NCBI RefSeq assembly: GCF_036370855.1
Contig: NC_088112.1
Location: forward strand, 587,769-651,768
Source: Dromaius novaehollandiae
Taxonomy: Eukaryota; Chordata; Aves; Casuariiformes; Dromaiidae
Direction: 5' to 3'
DNA: 64,000 nt
Shown: piece by piece, positions 31,501-43,209 of the stretch
Numbering within the stretch: the stretch's first letter is position 1
Layout of the letters: each line of letters begins with the position of its first letter
The notes under the pieces: model-generated
Database searches by the model: none
What the model was told of the DNA's origin: nothing
Seen by the model: only the letters and a program-made list of their open reading frames with translations
Program-made: the position numbers and the translations under genes

Positions 31501-32704
31501 CTCTTCCCCAGGTGGGGCAATGAAAGCGGTGAAATTGGAGGGGGGGTCAGAGCACTGCCAAGAGGGGTCAGAGCACTACCAAGAGAGCTCAGCTGTCTGC
31601 AGCTCAACAGAAAGTTTCCCCTCGATTGCTGAGCCAGGCCTTTGCTGGGACCTCAGGGATGGCTCAGGCAGGAGCAGTGAGCAGCTCTCAGCCCTGCCTA
31701 GGGGTGGAGGGGTGTTACACTGGTGAGGTATGTCCCAAGGACACAGTGCTCAAACAGGGGGTTGGTCTCAGAGATCCTGCTAACTCCGGACAGATGCAGA
31801 AGATGTAGCCAAAAGAACAAAGCTCAACAGAAGATGCATAGATGGAAATGAATGCAGATTACTGCGAAGTTGGATTATGCAGCCAGTGTCTTCCTTAGGC
31901 CGATCGACATGAGCGAGGTTAAAATGCAGGAGGAGGTACTGTGAAACAGTCTCACAAAATTAGCCCAGAGAGGGCATGAATGGGGCCGAGCTCTGAGCAG
32001 AGAGGCAAAGCCTGGCTAAAAGCAAGTGAATAGACATGAAAAATTCATTCTGCTCTTGCAAAGACTAAAAGCTCTGTGGACAGCAATGCATAGAAAGAAC
32101 CAGGGTAGCTGAGGTGGCCTGGGAGGCTCTCAAGAACACAAGCTACATCCAGGCTAGAAAAAGTCCTTCTTAGACTAGCCGCTGGCTACACAGAAGGAAA
32201 CATTAAGAGGCTACTATGGACTGGTGAGACATGCCATGGATAGCAAACTACCTTGGAAGATGTCACCAGGCCCACATGGCTTTGTCTATGGGGGGGACAT
32301 GGAAGGATCCAAGGCAGGGGGAGAGCTGAGATATGCAATAACAAATCTCTCTGGAGCTTCCATCCCGAAGTATTGAGCAACATTCAGGATCATCAGCTTG
32401 CAGCATGGCAAGGAAAACAGAAGTCTCAAATTAGAGATGTAAAGTTCCTGACCTGTGGTGAAAAGGAGATGACTGGCACTCACATTTAGGTGCCTTCAGT
32501 AATGTCTCAAGGAGATTGGATTGCAGGCAGAGGGAAATGGAGAGAACCTGAGCATGCAAGAAAGAGAATGAAACCAGAATAAGTGTGGATAGAGAGGAAT
32601 AAGGGTGATCTGTGCGAAAATGGAGGGAAATGGAGGAAACCTAAGGGTGCATGGAGGGGAAAGGAGCTAACCTAAGGGCACATGGAAGGAAATACAGCTG
32701 ATCT
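28546..32704. other. intergenic region upstream of APBB3
   Basis: No exon set or known gene was found. A plus-strand frame at 30856-31380 (174 codons) is the longest open stretch, but it has no recognised motif. In particular there is no ~320-codon multi-pass frame that could be SLC35A4. Confidence 0.55.
29283..29303. repeat. short (CA)n microsatellite
   Basis: About ten CA dinucleotides with flanking GCAC/TACA variants. Confidence 0.8.
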
Positions 32705-33130
32705 GAACCCACTACTGTACTCAAATACCCCATTTTCTGCCCCCAGATACCCTTCCCACACTCTAATATACCCTTCCCTGCACTTAAAGATGCCCCCTTC
32801 AAGACAGAAGTAATCCCCTCACATATCCAAATACCCCCTTCCCATTCCCAAGTACCATCTCCCTGCACCCAACTATCCCCCTCCCATGCCCTAATGCCCC
32901 TGTCATACCCATCCCACACCCAGATATATCCCTCCCACATCCAAATACCACCTCCTGCACCCAGATACCCCCTCCTGCATCCAAATACCCCTCTCTTACA
33001 CCCGAATGCCCCACGACCTGTACCCAAATACCTCTTTCTTGAGCTCAGATATCCTCTGCATCCAAACAACCTCCCCAGGTCCGCACTCGCATCCAACTGC
33101 ACCCTTCCTGCATCCAAATACAACCTTCTC
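32705..33130. repeat. imperfect minisatellite, unit about 19-21 bp
   Basis: Repeats of the type CCTCCTGCACCCAGATACC / CATCCAAATACC run for about 420 bp, ending near the APBB3 promoter. They generate long artefactual reading frames on both strands (plus 32894-33628; minus 32641-33744, Gly/Trp-rich). Confidence 0.85.
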
Positions 33131-33144
33131 GTGCTGCCATTCCT

Positions 33145-33146
<2 letters not shown>

Positions 33147-33213
<67 letters not shown>
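33147..33213. repeat. (AC)33 microsatellite in the APBB3 proximal promoter
   Basis: 67 nt of pure AC repeat ending 135 nt before the APBB3 start codon and directly adjoining the GC-rich 5' region. Confidence 0.97.
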
Positions 33214-33217
<4 letters not shown>

Positions 33218-33219
33218 CT

Positions 33220-33800
33220 GCACTCTGGTTTCTCCCCTCCGCCCCCGCTGCCGCTTCCGCCCCGCCTCTGCCGCCCGCCCCCACCGCAGCCGCCGCTCGG
33301 GCCGCGCCTCCCGGGAGCGGCGGGCCGAGGCGGGCCCGCACCGGGGCCATGCTGGGCAAGGACTACATGCTGGCCATCATCCTGGTCAACTGCGACGGTA
33401 GTGGGGCCGGGCTGCGGGGGGGCCGCGGCTGCCGGAGGGGCGGCGACGGGGGGTGCCGGGAGCCGTGCCCGCTGCGGGGGCTCCGGGGCGGCGGGCCGCG
33501 CTCGCGGGGATCGTTGCTGGGGCCGCCGGGGCCGGGGCGGGCTGCGTGCGCGCCCGGGGGGCCTGGGCTGGGCGGCCCGGGGAGACCCGGCCGGGCGGGC
33601 GCGGCGCCGCCGCTCTCCGCGGTGCTGAACGGGCGAGGCCCGCGGGAGCGGCCCGGGCCCCCCGCGCTCCTGCCCGGCCCTGCGGGCGCTGCGGGCGGGG
33701 CAGCCGGGCCGGGGGCTGCGCTGGGCCCGCGGCGCTGGGCCCAAGAGGCAGGGGCCGCCGACCCCCTCTTCCGCCAGCGCTGGCCTCCCCCCGCGTGGGG
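33220..33800 (+). promoter_or_regulatory. APBB3: CpG-island promoter / 5' region of APBB3
   Basis: An abrupt shift to very high GC with dense CpG right after the AC tract, covering the presumed 5' UTR, exon 1 and the start of intron 1. The transcription start is not determinable. The ATG at 33349 sits in GGGGCCATGC, a fair Kozak context. Confidence 0.75.
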
Positions 33801-36800
33801 CAGCAGGCCCTGGCCTGGTACCTGCGCGGGGGAGGGCTGGGGCTTCAGGGCATCTGCCCCACAGGCCCTCTCAAGGGCAGGGAAGGCACTTTCTGCCCCA
33901 GCCCCTACCAGCGCAGGGCTGTGTGTTGCCAGCTGCGGGGCAGGACGTACCACAAGGCCTGGGAAGACCAGCTGGGCCCTGGCAAGATGGGCAGAGACAG
34001 GGGCCTGAGGGCTGGGGTGTTTAGCTTGGCCATGGGCTGACAGGCTCTCTGCTTTCTTGGTGCCTGCCTGCAGTGGGCACCTGCAGTGGACACCTCTGGC
34101 TCCAGACCTTCACTGTCTGCACCTTCATTTTCCTCCCACTTCTCTGCATCCCCTTGGTGCCCAGTACAAAGGTATCAGCAGGACCCAGTGACTGTAGGGG
34201 AGGGACACTCACCCACACCCTGAATCGAGCAGGGCCACCCCCTTGCTCTGTGGACAGGACTCTGAGAGCAGATGTGGGGCAGGAGGCTGCGGCATTGTGC
34301 TGTGCCATGGCTGGGCCCACCTACTGTGTGAGCAGGTCTGGGGACCAGCAGAGCATGGGAAGCAGAGTATGGCTCATCACTGGCATTGATTGATTACCCA
34401 CCGTCTGTCCCTCTCAGCAGCACAGCTCAATGGGATAAGCACCCAGAAGAGGCATGCCGACCTCTGAGTATTTTTAGCTGTATTCCCAGAAGCAGATCTT
34501 GTTACAGTTCTGCACCACGGAGCCATTTCTTCGACTTCACTTGGGCTTGGGGTTGTGGGGAGGAGGGGGGTTAATCTGTCCCTCCCTCCCTGCAGCCCTC
34601 CGAGGGTGCTTTCTCCCTTCCAGGGGTCCATCACCAATCCTTTCCCGTAGCAAAGTTGAGTAGAAGCCAAGCTTGGGCACCTGAGGGTGTTGGCAGAGGG
34701 CTGGTGAATGCATGCTGGCAGTGAGATCTCTGGCCTGGCAGCCCTGTGCCCTGCCAGGGTGCCTCTGCACTGTGCCTTCTCCTCTGGTCACTGGCCTGTG
34801 CCCATGCTGGAGTCACCCCCTCCCTCCTGCTGCAGTAAGCCAACTGCCTGCATTGGTCACGGTGCCAGGACTCCTGGGGTCTGCACCACCACTAACCTAG
34901 AGAGGGAGCATTATCTAGTGGGTAGAGCAAGGTATTAGGCCATTGCTGCCCCTGGGTCTGATCCTGACAGTGGCACATCTCTCCCATGACCGAGGGGCAT
35001 GGCTTCCAGACAGCTCTGAGCTTGCCAAGCACCCCCTACAAAGGGTGCCCTGTGCTTTGGTTGATGGCAGGAGGAAGGCTCTTCTTGGGGCAAGGGGGTT
35101 GCCATCCACACTCTGCTCCATGGGCAATGAGGCCAGACAGGGCTGGGCTGAGCTGAGCTCCCACAGGACTGGGCCCTGCTACTGCAGCCTCTCTGGCACC
35201 TCTCGAGGGCTTCCCGTTGAGAAATTTTCTTCTCAGCCACATGCCCAGCTCTGCACTGGGGCACCGTATTCTACCCCAGCAGCAGCCACAGCTTTCTGCT
35301 GCCTGAAGCCTCTTGCTTCTCAGGCCTTCTTGCAGCTGAAAGCAGCTGTAAGAACTTTTACCCCATCTCACACTCTTCTTCTGCCTAGACAACCTCTGGA
35401 GTGACCAGAGCCTGGAGACGGACCCTGACCTCCCCTCAGGCTGGAGGAAAATCCGTGATTCTCTGGGCACTTACTATTGGCATGTGCCCACCGGCACAAC
35501 ACAGTGGCAGCACCCAGCATGCACCGCTGGCCCAGGCAGGAGCCTGGAGCCTGATGGAGAGGAGATGCTCCAGGAAATGGTAGGGCATGTGGGCAGGGGA
35601 GTGAGGGCTAGTGTTGGATCCCCTCACCAGGGATGAGCAGCCCAGAGCAGCTAGCCCAAGGCTGGTAGGAGCCCACCACAAAGGGGCTAGTGAAGGACCA
35701 CTGGGTGTCTCTAGTCCAGCCTCCCCTTGGAATGGGACTGTCTCCATCACCCCAAGGGCCTCCTCAGCCCTTTCCTGGCTGGGATTAACTCCCTGCGGAA
35801 CTCTGGGAGGCCCTATCCTGGCACTTCTTGAGGTCCCCCTGGGTTAAGGCTTTGCTCTCCTGGAGGGAAGGCCACATGCCAAGGCCCCTGTGGATATGTG
35901 CTCCCTCCAACAACCCTTCTCGCTGCCCTCATCCCCTTCTTTCTCCCAGGACCGCCAGGCCTCCACGGTGAATCACCCCTTGAAGGACAGGCCCATTCCC
36001 AGCCCTATGGCTTCGCTGTCCAGGAGGTAGGGTTATCCACACACTCTGCCAACATGGGGCCAGTGGGGACTTTGGGGCACCATGCAGTGGGCACCTTTTT
36101 GCCCACCGCTGGGTGCTGGTCCTTAGCGTCCTCCCCCAGAGCAGCCACACAGATTGCAGTCAGCCAAACCGAGCTGGGCACTCTCATGGGATGCTCCCCA
36201 GCTTGTAGCATGGCCTCCTGCTATGATGCCAGGGCATCCTGGCACTTCTCAGGGCACTGGTGCCCAGGGGCAGTACTGCTGAGCGGAAGTCTTGCACACC
36301 TCACCGCCCCATCCCTTTGCAGGACCTCACTGCCCTGGCATGGAGATGACTTCCAGCACACCACCGAGCCCAGCTCCAAGGTACTGCATCTGGTGGGGGG
36401 TTCCTGGCACACAGCCTGGGAGGCTCCTGCCCCTGTCTCAGAGCACCTGGAGGAGTGGCACTGAGGCATCACGTGGAGGGATGGAGGGCAGCACGGAGCA
36501 CGCAGCAGCTGGCAGGCGCAGGGATGGGGGTGAGGGCAGTGATGGTCATGATGGCCTGGCACACAAACCTCCTGTGTCCCTGCTCAGTGCTTCGCCGTGC
36601 GCTCGCTGGGCTGGGTTGAGATCCCTGAGGAGGACCTGGCACCTGGTAAGAGCAGCATCGCCGTCAACAACTGCATCCAGCAGCTCTCCAACAGCAAGAG
36701 CCAGGGTCAGGGCTCTGCAGGCAGCCGGAGTGAGGTGAGGGACAGGGACGGTGCTGCTGGGGGGGGCTCCCACAGCTGTGGCCAGGGGCCAGCACTGCTG

Positions 36801-39800
36801 CAGCTGGCTGTCCTCGCATATGGGAACCAGGCCTGGGGAGCTCATGGACCAGAGCCACTGGTAGAGCCAGCTGTCTCCCCACACAGGGTCAAAGACAGCA
36901 GTGCTCAGATGTGGGGCAGGCCAGGCTGTTGGGGCTTTCCCTGCACAAGGGGACATTGCTGTTAAGTGCCTGGGGTGGGGGAGGGGGCTGTCTCCACACA
37001 TGGGGACTGTATCAGGGGTGCCCCTGTGTGGGCCAGGCCAGGTGGACAGGGCTGTCACCACACTTCGGGACCATGGTGGGAGGTGCCCAGGTGAAAACAG
37101 GCTGGGTGGATGGGGCTGTCCCTGCACACAAGACCAGTGCCAGGGTGCCCAGGTGTGGGGCTAGTGGGGTGGCTGGGACTAACCTGCAACCAGGCTGAGG
37201 GTACCCCCGGCTCCCCACAGGGTCAGAACCTGGTGATGATGCTGAAGAAGGACACCATGAGCCTGGTGGACCCCCTGGACCACAGCCTCATCCACTGCCA
37301 GCCCATCCTCAACATCCGCGTCTGGGGTGTTGGCTGCAACAATGGCAGGTGCCGGGGGCAGGGGCCCCTCCATGGTGGGCAGCAGCACAGCCCATGGGTT
37401 ATGGGGTGCCCCTGCACCTGGGAGCCATGGCCTGGCACCCAGGGGACTCTGGCAGCCCTGGCTCTGCCTGCTTGGGATGGTGGGACCCACGCAGTAACCT
37501 GTCTGCTCTCCTCTCTCCTGACTGCCATGGTGGATGCAGGGACAGGTAAGGTGGTGTGGGGCAAGAGGGCCATGCCAGGAGTTGCCTCCCTGAGGCCCTC
37601 CCTCACCTGCCCTTGACCTTGCAGGGACTTTGCGTTCGTGGCCAGTGACAAGGATACCTGCGTGCTCAAGTGTCACGTCTTCCACTGCAATGTGCCTGCC
37701 AAGGGCATCGCCAAGGCACTGCATGAAATGTGCTCCAAGGTGGGGTGCCAGGGTCTGTGGGTCACAGCTGGGCTGAGCCCACCCGCAGCCCAGGCAGACG
37801 GAGTGGTGGAGCTCATGGGGATGTATCTGCACACGACCCCGTGGTTTTGGGGGGGGGTGGGGGGTCACAGGGCTCTGCCAGCCAGCACACACCTCAGTTT
37901 CCCTCCTCAGCATGCTGCCCACCCTCCACTAACAAGGGGCTGAGGGGTGCCTGGATGCCCCCGCCACCCAGCCAGGGCACCCCTGAAAGTACGGGGCCCC
38001 ATATGATGCTGTCCTTTGCAGATCATGGCTGAGCGAGCAGTGGCAAGCAGCAGGCTCCCACGTGCCATCAGCTTGGAGCCCCTCTCCCCTGATGACCTGC
38101 CGCTGCAAGGTACCGTCCCACGGGCACCCTGGTGACCCCCTGCGAGGGCCGTCCGCCACACTCCCCACGTCCCCAGCCCTGCGTGCTGCCGCCCCAGCGC
38201 AAAGAGAGGCCCAGGTGCAGTGGGGCTGTGCTGCACATGGCCGCTGAAGCCCCTTGTCCTGCCTGGATGCATCCTTGGGGGCTTCGGGGACCATGGGCCT
38301 GCGTGTGCAGGGGTCCCATGCACCTCTCCTGCCTTGTCAGTGGATATCCTGGATGCTGTGAGACAGTCAGTCCAGAAGTACGAGGCACTGTACATCGGCA
38401 GCCTGCCTGTGCCCAGGGCCATGGGTAAGTGTCGTTGCCTGCATGGTGGCTGAAGATGTCCCCTTGCTGAGGAGGCTAAGGGACAGCTGCGTGGCTGGGC
38501 CATGCCCTGGAGCACAAGGGGTCCTGCCCGTGGGGCCTCAGTACCCCCCGCCACCCAGCAGCACCCTGTGCGGCACCCTGTCCCCCCTGTGACCGCCAGC
38601 GCCACATCTTGCCCCCAGGGATGGATGTGCTGAACGAGGCCATCGAGAAGCTGACAAGAGGCCCCGGGCGGGAGCGCTGGACGCCCTCCCTCATCAGCGT
38701 GTCCGACACGGCCATGAGGGTGCACCCAGCGCAGGTGGGGCCAACATCAGCAGGGGGCCCTGGGGGTCCAAAGGGCACCAGCTGCTGGGGCCAGTGAAGG
38801 AACCCTGCTGCCACCAGGGTGGGAGGACACATCCCACTGGGGAGGGACTGGCCTGGGGTGGCTGAGCTGCCTCGGAGTGGTCATCCGGCCTGGTGGCATG
38901 GTGCCAGGTACCAAACTCCGGCGTGGCTTTGGCACCCGACACACGGGCTCATCCCCGGCAGGAGGAAGAGGAGGCGACTCACATCTGGGAGTGCCAGGTT
39001 CGGTACGTGACCTTCATCGGGGTGGGCAGGGACGCACACACCTTCGCCCTCATCGTGGACATGGGACAGCGCTTCCAGTGCACGGCGTTCTGGTGTGAGC
39101 CCGATGCCGGCACCATCTCGGAGGCGGTGCAGGCAGCCTGCATGGTGAGCGGGGCCCCGGGGTGCCCCCATGGAGGGCTCACCCGGGTCGGGGACGGAGC
39201 CAGACAGCCTGGGGGCTCTGCAGGGGGGCAGCGGCTCAGCCCCCCGCAGGGCGTAAAGGGGCTGGTCCCCAAGCCCGGCCATGACACGGCCGGCCTTGCG
39301 GCCCTGCCACTGCTGCCGGGTCTGTCCCCACATCCTGCCATCGTGGGTCCCCCCACGGCCCCACTGCCATGCCTGTCCCCACGTCCTGCTGTTGCGGGTC
39401 CCCACATCCCACCGTCATGGGTCACCCCGCCGCCCCACTGCCGTGCCTGTCCCCACGTCCCCCTGTCGCGGGCTCCCACACGGCCCCGCTGCCGTGCCTG
39501 TCCCCATGCCCCGCCATGGCGGGTCCCCCCGCCGCCGTCGCGGGTGCCTCGCGGCCGGGCCACGCCGCGCGTCGCCTCCCGCAGGTGCAGTACCAGAAGT
39601 GCCTGGTGGCGGCGGCGCCGCGGGCCAAAGCGAAGGGCGCAGCGGCGCGGGCCGGGCCGGCGGCCGCGGGGGACGCCGCGGGCAGCGCCTTCGTCCCGGG
39701 GCTGCCCAAGGCGAGCGGCGGCGGCGGGCCGGGGCCCCGCAAGCGCGGCGTCTTCTCCTTCCTGGAGTCCTTCCGCCAGAAGCACTCGCTGCTCCACACG

Positions 39801-39806
39801 CCCTAG
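33349..39806 (+). CDS. APBB3: amyloid beta precursor protein-binding family B member 3 (Fe65-like 2)
   Basis: Adaptor that binds the cytoplasmic tail of APP-family proteins. Exons: 33349-33397, 35389-35579, 35950-36026, 36323-36380, 36588-36734, 37221-37348, 37540-37545, 37625-37739, 38022-38109, 38341-38424, 38619-38734, 38962-39144, 39585-39806; 487 residues, close to the human length. The start [17 protein letters not shown] matches the family. A WW domain lies at about residues 31-60 ([21 protein letters not shown]). PTB1 starts near 126 ([53 protein letters not shown]). PTB2 starts near 290 ([44 protein letters not shown]). The C-terminus [19 protein letters not shown] is typical. The Ala/Gly-rich insert in the last exon (about residues 423-460) is GC-driven and diverged. 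Intron 1 is the longest at 2 kb. No disruption was seen. Confidence 0.96.
36830..37200. repeat. degenerate minisatellite in APBB3 intron 5
   Basis: About five imperfect units of roughly 60-70 bp built on GGGGCTGTCCCCACACA ... GGTGCCCAGGTGTGGGGC blocks, filling most of the intron between exons 36588-36734 and 37221-37348. Confidence 0.65.
37540..37545 (+). CDS. APBB3: APBB3 six-nucleotide microexon in PTB1
   Basis: GGACAG is flanked by an AG acceptor and a GTAAGG donor. Splicing it in converts ...G-R|D-F-A... to ...R-D-R-D-F-A..., keeping frame (phase 2 in, phase 2 out). The flanking exons can also join without it, in frame. A 6-nt microexon at the corresponding PTB1 position is known from APBB1 (Fe65), where inclusion is neuronal. 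Confidence 0.8.
39322..39550. repeat. minisatellite in APBB3 intron 12
   Basis: Units containing CCACTGCCGTGCCTGTCCCC begin near 39322, 39373, 39447 and 39498 (spacing 51, 74 and 51 bp). They produce the Pro/Ala/Arg-rich chance frames on both strands. Confidence 0.75.
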
Positions 39807-39979
39807 GGGCGGGCGGCCCCGGCGCAGCCACACCGCGGGCGCCATCTCACCCAGCGCCGCCGCACGAGGGGCCCGGCGCGGCCGCGGGGCCCTGCCGGCG
39901 CCGCGGGGGGCCCCGCGGAGCGGGCCCGGCCCCCGCCCGGAGTCTACCTCAGCGACACTTTCGTAGCCGACCATTTCTC

Positions 39980-39985
39980 AATAAA
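39980..39985 (+). terminator. APBB3: poly(A) signal AATAAA of APBB3
   Basis: Canonical hexamer 174 nt past the TAG, implying a short GC-rich 3' UTR. Confidence 0.85.
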
Positions 39986-39999
39986 ACACGACCATGCAG

Positions 40000-40480
40000 C
40001 CGCCCCGCCTCTGCTTCGCGCCGCCCGCCGGCCCCCCCCGCCTGCGGCAGCGCGCCGCCGCCCCCCGCCGCGCTCCACCGCCCCCCAGCACCGCCCCGCG
40101 CAGGCCCCGCCTCCTCGGCGCGGGGGGGGGTGTCGCAGGCCCCGCCCCGCCCCGCCCCGCGCGGGCCCTGGCGCCGCTCCCCGCCTCCTGGCCGCCCCCG
40201 CCGCCGAGCGGAAGGGGCGGGGCCGGGCGCGTGACGTGAGAGCATGGCGGAGCTGTACGTGAAACCGGGTGAGGGGCCGCGCGGCGAGAACGGAGTGGGG
40301 GTGGGACGCACTTCCGGTGTGGGAGCGCGCGGGGCCGTGCGCGGCGGGGCTGCGGCGCGAGGGGTGGCGGGGAGCCCCGCTGTCCCGGGGGGGCGGGGAG
40401 AGCCCCGCGGGGCCGGGGGACCCCGAGCAGCCCGGGGGCGGGGGGGGACGGGGGGCGCCGCCCCGGCTCTCACTGCCTCC
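40000..40480 (+). promoter_or_regulatory. SRA1: CpG-island promoter of SRA1
   Basis: Between the APBB3 poly(A) signal and the SRA1 ATG there are only about 260 bp. They are extremely GC-rich, with tandem GC-box sequences (CCCGCCCC repeats at 40141-40160) and a GTGACGTGAG CRE/E-box-like site about 10 bp before the ATG. The ACTTCCGG ETS-type site at about 40309 lies in intron 1. Confidence 0.7.
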
Positions 40481-42028
40481 CTTTGCCCCGGCAGGGAACA
40501 AGGCGCGTGGCTGGAACGACCCGCCGCAGTTCTCCTACGGGCTGCAGACACAGGCCGGCGGCCCCAAGCGAGCGCCACTCACCCGCCGGGCGCCTGCCCC
40601 CGCCCAGGGAGCCCCCCCAGGTCAGAGCACCCGCACAGCCCCGCTGCCCGGGCCGCGCTGCAGCCCCCGCGGAGCCGAGGCTGACGGCGAGGAGAGGCAG
40701 GGCCCCCGTACCGACCTCTGCTGGGGCCAGAGCCGCGGCCCGGCGGGGGCCTCTCCTCTCCTCCGTGTTTTTGGGTCCGTCGCCCTGCTCGGAGCCAGCA
40801 GGAGCCGCGGCCTGGCCTAGCCTGGCTGTTGCGTCGCCCCTCTGTGCTCGATCAGCATCGCATGCTGGTTCTAGAGAATGGGGCTGGTGGCACCGTCCCT
40901 TTCCTGCAGCCCCTCAGAGCACGGAGAGACCAGGCAACGCTAGCCCAGCTGTGCAGGAAGGACCTAGTACCAGCCCTGAGAGCCAGAGGGGCAATGAAGC
41001 TAGGGGGTGCTGGGGGTCTGAGATCCTCCCCTCCCCGTTTGGCACATCTCGTGGGGGTGGCGAATGTGCAGTTCTCTGCACCAGGCTGGGCGTTCCTGCC
41101 ACTGGGGCTGGGCGCGCTGGGCTGACTGCTCTCCGCACCAGTGTGTGTTCCCTCCAGGCACTCCTCCAGACACCAGTGCCCCGGCTGCTTCCACAACCCT
41201 TTCCCCCAAATCGTTGGGGCCACCCCCGCTTGGGCCTGTCAACCCTGCCCTCCGGACAGAAAGCGCGAGGTGGACTGTAGAGGAACCCTCAGAGGACTGC
41301 AGTGTGCTGGCAGATGCTGTCCTCATCCCCCTGAGGGAAGCCCTAGATGCCTGCCGGCCCACAGTGCAGGTGAGGCCTTCAGTGCTTGCTCCTCTACCTC
41401 CTGGCCCAAGGCTCATTTCACCCAGCAGTGGCTGCTCTTACAACACAGTGCTGCTGTCCTGTACTAGGGAGCAGGGAGATTCAGCAGCCAGAGGGGGGCC
41501 AAGCAGGGGCTGCTGGTTCCCAGGAGAGCTCTGGGGCTGGGAGAGCCACCCCTGCCCAGAAGGCTGCCCAGAGGCTCCATGGAGCAGGTGCTCACTCCAG
41601 CTCTTGTCGGTGCTTCCAGAAACAAGTGTGTGATGACATCGGGCGGCGGCTGACGGTGCTCAGGGACACATGGGCTCAGGGGAAGCTGTCAGCCCCTGTG
41701 AGGAAGAGGATGAGCCTCCTGGTGCAAGGTGAGGGGTGCAGAGACTGGATCTGGGTCAAGCCTGGGCCATTGGGCACATGGTGCCCACTGGGATGCTGAC
41801 ACGGAGCCACCGATGGGTTCTCTTTCCTCGGCAGAGCTGCAGCAGCGCCACTGGGACACGGCTGATGAGATCCACCGCTCACTTATGGTGGACCATGTGA
41901 ACGAGGTGAGCCAGTGGCTGGTGGGTGTCAAGCGCCTGATCGCCGAGATGAGGAACGTGCCCACTGTGGAGCTGGCTGAACCCAGGGATGATGAGACTGA
42001 GACCCTGCCTGACCAGGAAGCTGCCTGA
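40244..42028 (+). CDS. SRA1: steroid receptor RNA activator 1 protein (SRAP)
   Basis: The locus produces both a non-coding coactivator RNA and this protein. Exons: 40244-40268, 40495-40620, 41158-41369, 41620-41728, 41835-42028; 221 residues. The N-terminus [11 protein letters not shown]...[18 protein letters not shown] is diagnostic. A Pro/Ala-rich linker follows, then the SRA1 helical domain from about residue 122 ([65 protein letters not shown]). A TGA at 40232-40234 lies in frame four codons before the ATG, so the longer N-terminus described for human SRAP cannot be made from this exon. The gene is co-oriented with APBB3 and converges with EIF4EBP3. Confidence 0.96.
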
Positions 42029-42206
42029 TGCTTGAGAACAGGGCTGCAGACTGTGGGCAGTGCAGCCTGTGTTCAGGGCCACCATCAGGAGAAGGGCCTC
42101 AGTGCCTGAGGTGGTCTGGGCATCTCCCGTTGCTCCTAATCCACTCCCAGAAAAGGGGGATTTTAATCACCGTGATATTTTAGTGGCGATTCACTACATG
42201 ATGTTT

Positions 42207-42212
42207 AATAAA
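42207..42212 (+). terminator. SRA1: poly(A) signal AATAAA of SRA1
   Basis: Canonical hexamer 179 nt after the TGA. Confidence 0.85.
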
Positions 42213-43209
42213 TAGCACCAATCTGTCCCTGGCTACAGGCTGCCCTGGTACTCTGGGGCAGGCTGGGTCCTGTCTCTTCAGTGAGTGGTTGGAGATGCTG
42301 GGTGAGGCCAGAACAGCTTCAGGCTGGTCTCAAGGAGCTCTCACCTCAGTAGGGCGTTCCCAGCCCCACAGCTCATTAGCGGAAGCAGTTCCCAACGAAG
42401 CAGTGCCTCCGGCATCACCCAGGCCCAGGCAGAGCTGCTGTGATAGAGTGACAAGTTTTTCTGCTGTGTTGGTTGGCAAAGTCTGGGCCCCTCTAGCTAA
42501 GTCTTTGGCAGTGGTGGGGAGACCCACAGCAGCAGGCCAGCTATGTAGCTCCTCTGCAAGGAGTCAGGCCCTAGAAAAGTTTTGGGGTGGCTGGGGAAGC
42601 CAACATGCAGCCATGCTGGAGCAGCCTGATGTGGGCTGCTGCAGCTTGGCTCTACCCACACAGCAACACCTGTCCTTACTCTCAGCATCTGGGGTCCTGA
42701 CCACCCTGGCACAGCTCAGACCCAAGTGTGAGGCCTGGGAGACTCAAACCCTGTTGACCCCCAAGACAGTGGGGATCCAGGCTGTGTCCTTAGTGAGCCC
42801 AGGTGCAGGGAGACTGCTGTGTCTCCAGCCTCCACTTGCAGGAAGGCCTCATCCACCTGCCTTGACCATGGCTGGCACAACCCTGTGACAGCCGCAGCTG
42901 GGGCAGGCTGCAGGACATGTGGCATCCCAAGCCTGGCAGCAGATTCAGCTGCTTCCAGCTCAGGCCCACACAGTTCCAAGGCTGCTGGAGTGGTATCAGC
43001 TGTACTGCAGGCCTCGGCACTGCTATCTATGACCCTGGGGGTCCTGCGTTCACCTTGCAGGGTCTCATCGCACAAAGGAGAGATCCTGTACACCCTGAAA
43101 GGTCATCCGGGGCTGCCTGGCTCATGCTGACCACCCTCCCCAGACCTCTAAGGGCCCACCTGAGCCCCAATGCAGAGATCCACCAGCCCAGCACAGGGGT
43201 TTCATGGTG
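42213..43209. other. intergenic between convergent SRA1 and EIF4EBP3
   Basis: About 1 kb separates the two facing poly(A) signals. Reading frames here (for example 42289-42888, plus) are GC-driven and show no family resemblance. Nothing else was recognised. Confidence 0.65.

Noticed and set aside
32641-33744. 367-codon minus-strand ORF and 244-codon plus-strand ORF (32894-33628)
   Set aside because: Both are made of minisatellite, AC repeat and antisense CpG-island sequence. They overlap APBB3 exon 1 and show no domain.
38893-40578. Several 150-350-codon GC-rich ORFs on both strands
   Set aside because: Shadows of APBB3 exons 12-13, the intron 12 minisatellite and the SRA1 CpG island.
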